From: Muricea muricata
Taxonomy: Eukaryota > Cnidaria > Anthozoa > Malacalcyonacea > Plexauridae
Length of the DNA stretch: 64,000 nt
Direction: 5' to 3'
NCBI GenBank assembly: GCA_963855995.1
Contig: OY979717.1
Location: 36,475,497 to 36,539,496, forward strand
Shown: positions 61,201 through 64,000 of the stretch, piece by piece
Layout of the letters: every line of letters begins with the position of its first letter
Numbering within the stretch: the stretch's first letter is position 1
Notes under the pieces: generated by a model
Database searches by the model: none
What the model saw: only the letters and a program-made list of their open reading frames with translations
Told to the model about the DNA's origin: nothing
Position numbers and translations under genes: made by a program

Positions 61201-64000
61201 AAAAAACGAATGAACTTGGTTTATGTGCTTTGTAAGACATCACCTGCTACGTCAGAGGTGAACGATTTACATGTTAACTACGGCTATTGTATAAAAGTAA
61301 TGTCGACACGTTTCACTTTACTACGATGACTGTATAAAAGCGATGTGGACTGCTCGACAGGTTTGAGTTAACTATATGACCATTGAAAAAAGCGATGTCG
61401 ACAAGTTGAAAGTTTGAGATTAGTACAAATACTTTATAAAAGCGATGTTGACAGGTGGACAGGTTTGAGTTCGGTACGACGATTTTATAAAAGCGATGTC
61501 GACATGCTGGCAGGTTTAGGTTTAGTATGACGATTTTATAAAAGCGATGTTGACAGGTTGACAGGTTCGAGTCTTAGTTAGTAGGATTACTGGAAAAAAA
61601 CGACGTCAACCATTACGAGCATGCGTATACCAAGCAATTGGAACTAAATTGAAGGGAAATTCAGATGTATTTACAGGTTTTGAAGACGATATTTTACCAA
61701 CACAAAATCATGAAATAGGCGTTGAACTGTTTTTGCACTTTCCCCAAATGAGCTCATTTCTCGCTCGACTGGTTTAATAGCGTAGTCATTGCATATTAAA
61801 GAGTTATTTAAAACAAATGGAATCATGAAAGTTCTGTGTCTGCAAAAACACAGCAGAGGAACAGGTGTAACTGTTATTCTAAAATTACGGCAAATAATTT
61901 AGGTATCTTCCCAATTAACGCCCGGTGGTTTTTTCACAACCCCAATGAAACTGTTCATATCCAGATGTGATGCGAGGGGATAGATGCGATGGTTGAGAAA
62001 AAAAGCTACCCGATTGATGGATCGATCTTCAGTATTAGGACATTCTGCCTTTCATTAATATTATTTAAATGCAAGTTTTTGAATTACAATTTCTGGTCAT
62101 GCTTCTCTATACAACTCCTTGTGATATAAATCTTACCTTGTAAAAGTTTTCCTTAACTAGATAAAAAATCTTCCACAAAAAATTTTACAGATAACCCGCT
62201 TTGAACTTCGCTGTACGTGTCTCGACGCGTTGTGAATATGAACACAAAACTTATTAATGTTTGACATTTTAGCGCAAAAGAGAAGTGGTTTTTTAAATTT
62301 TAATAAAAATTTCGAATACTGTTGTGAAAATATACTTAATTACTAAGTAACAAAATTTAACAAAACCCAAGCCAAAACCGAATACAAAGTTTTCTTCCCA
62401 GAAGTTAGCGCGGAAATATATATGCGAAAATTATTGGTTTATTATCTTAAAACTATTCTACATTATTCCTACACGGTGAAAAAACGAAGGAGCTTTCCTT
62501 ATGTGCTTTGTAAGACATCACCTGTACGTCAGAGGTGAACGATTTACATGTTGACTACGGCTATTGTATAAAAGTAATGTCGACAGGTTTCACTTTACTA
62601 CGATGACTGTATAAAAGCGATGTGGACTGCTCGACAGGTTTGAGTTAACTATACGACCATTGAAAAAAGCGATGTCGACAAGTTGAAAGTTTGAGATTCG
62701 TACAAATACTTTATAAAAGCGATGTTGACAGGTGGACAGGTTTGAGTTCGGTACGACGATTTTATAAAAGCGATGTCGACATGCTGGCAGGTTTAAGTTT
62801 TAGTATGACGATTTTATAGAAGCGATGTTGACAACTCGACATGTTGGCAGGTTTAAGTTTAGTATGACGATTCTATAGAAGCGATGTTGACAGATTGAAA
62901 GTTTCGAGTTCTGGTTACTAGGATTACAGGAAAAAAACGATTTCGACCATTACGAGCATGCGTATACAAAGGAATTCGAAATAAATTGAGGGGAAATTCA
63001 GATGTATTTACACGTTTTGAGGACGATATTTTCCAACACAAAATCATAAATATAGGCATTGAACTGTTATTGCCCTTTGCCCCAAATGAGCTCATTTCTT
63101 GCTCAACTGTTTTAATATCATAGTCATTGCATATTAAAGAGTTATTTAAAACAAATCGAATCATGAAAATTCTGTGTCTGCAAAAACACAGCAGAGGAAC
63201 TGGTGTAACTGCTTATCCAAAATTGCAGTAAAAAATTGTGGTATCTTCCCCATTAACGCCCGGTGGTTTTTCCACAACCCCAATGAGCTGTTCATATCCA
63301 GTTGTGATGCGAGCGAATAGATGCGATGGTTGAAAAAAAAATGCTACCCGATTGATGGATCGATCTTCAGCATTAGGACATTCTGCCTTTCATTAATATC
63401 ATTTAAACTGATGCAACCTTTAACATTATAAATTCTGGTTATGCTTCTCTATACAATTCCTAGTGATATAAAATCTTACCTTGTAAAAGTTTTCCTTCAG
63501 TAGATAAAAAATCTTCCACAAACAATTTTACAGCTAACCCGCTTTGAACTTCGCTGCACGTGTCTCGACGCGCTGTAAATATGAACACAAAACTTATTAA
63601 TGTTCGACATTTTAGCGCAAAAGAGAAGTGGTTTTTTAAATTCTATTAAAAATTTCGACTACTGTTGTGAAAATATACTTAATTACTAAGTAACCAAATT
63701 TAACAAAACCCAAGCCAAAACCGAATTTAAAGTTTTGTTCCCAGAAGTTAGCGCGGAAATAGATATGGAAAAATTACTGGTTTATCATCTTAAAACTATT
63801 TTACATTATTCCTACGTGGTAAAAAAACGAATGAACTTGGTTTATGTGCTTTGTAAGACATCACCTGCTACGTCAGAGGTGAACGATTTACATGTTAACT
63901 ACGGCTATTGTATAAAAGTAATGTCGACACGTTTCACTTTACTACGATGACTGTATAAAAGCGATGTGGACTGCTCGACAGGTTTGAGTTAACTATATGA
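52290..64000 (+). repeat. Homogenised dimeric higher-order repeat, 2,621 bp
   Basis: From about 52290 the sequence repeats with period 2,621 almost without change (4.5 copies). Dimer landmarks stand at 52376, 54997, 57617, 60238 and 62859; the single 2,620 step is a lost A at about 56247 (TATAAAGCG against TATAAAAGCG). Each dimer joins an A monomer (6 sub-repeats, about 1,278 bp) to a B monomer (7 sub-repeats, about 1,343 bp). Copies from 57450 on share GAGATTCGTAC where the copy at 54830 has GAGATTAGTAC. Confidence 0.93.

Larger units (their letters stand above)
46618..64000 (+). repeat. Tandem satellite, 1.3-kb monomers, runs off window end
   Basis: The landmark GTTAGCGCGGAAATA recurs at about 46658, 47987, 49287, 50626, 51924, 53263, 54541, 55884, 57162, 58504, 59783, 61124, 62403 and 63745. 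Spacings alternate between about 1,280-1,300 and 1,330-1,343. Each monomer has a block of 6 or 7 sub-repeats of about 50 bases (core TTTATAAAAGCGATGT.GAC) followed by about 950 bases of non-repeated AT-rich sequence. Open frames of 60-101 codons recur in each copy but show no domain. Confidence 0.95.

Noticed and set aside
52376-63950. Repeated 101-codon (minus) and 71-codon (plus) ORFs in the satellite
   Set aside because: Their conservation follows from recent homogenisation of the array; divergent copies at 46.6-52 kb break or alter them and no domain is recognised.
46800-64000. CRISPR-like regularly spaced repeats
   Set aside because: The ~50-bp units are degenerate tandem sub-repeats without unique spacers, in an animal genome.

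Overview
The window looks like repeat-rich intergenic DNA from an invertebrate animal genome. It is AT-rich, has long (TA)n tracts and a 200-base run of Ns, and there is no operon structure, tRNA or rRNA. A cnidarian is the best guess. The reasons are the mix of DIRS, Ty3/gypsy, BEL/Pao, Penelope-like, P, hAT and Tc1 elements, plus a TKL-type kinase relic of a kind I associate with cnidarians. This is inference from remembered families, not proof. Almost every recognisable reading frame is a decayed transposon protein. The only candidates for host coding sequence are an LDL-receptor class B (YWTD) exon (27165-27540, minus), a small secreted Cys-rich protein (33159-33467, minus), and two weak unidentified ORF regions (39525-39880 and 44773-45071).

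Layout. 1-600: possible tail of a retroelement, then (TA)n. 602-3173: a DIRS element bounded by inverted terminal repeats but lacking its recombinase. 3604-4584: Tc1 transposase relic. 4652-4929: palindromic MITE. 5223-6865: gypsy integrase end joined to a kinase pseudogene. 7326-8695: non-autonomous hAT carrying a Harbinger-like MITE. 8801-9060: hairpin tandem repeat. 10077-11886: broken integrase-core (DDE) transposase gene. 12045-14944: hAT element with transposase relic and a large foldback. 15240-20026: P element with an exact 8-bp target-site duplication, a THAP/P transposase relic and three nested small elements. 21010-21357: hAT MITE. 23190-25900: gypsy pieces and LTR remnants. 29405-30400: BEL/Pao relic. 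31400-32560: another gypsy relic. 33981-36730: non-LTR (LINE) element. 36730-37183: hAT N-terminal zinc finger. 37531-37756: MITE with 9-bp TSD. 41052-41251: assembly gap. 41252-44386: Penelope-like element with GIY-YIG endonuclease, direct terminal repeats and a hammerhead ribozyme fold in each repeat. 44382-44770: (TA)n. 46112-46620: 19-bp minisatellite. 46618-64000 (running off the end): a tandem satellite whose distal part is a dimeric 2,621-bp higher-order repeat.

The features do not form a pathway. They record repeated insertion, nesting and decay of mobile elements next to an expanding satellite array. Several elements could be bounded to the base because both termini and the target-site duplication are visible: hAT 7326-8695, Harbinger-like MITE 7888-8126, P 15240-20026, a 449-bp element 17542-17990, hAT MITE 21010-21357, mariner-type MITEs 16303-16542 and 24162-24409, and a MULE-like MITE 37531-37756.
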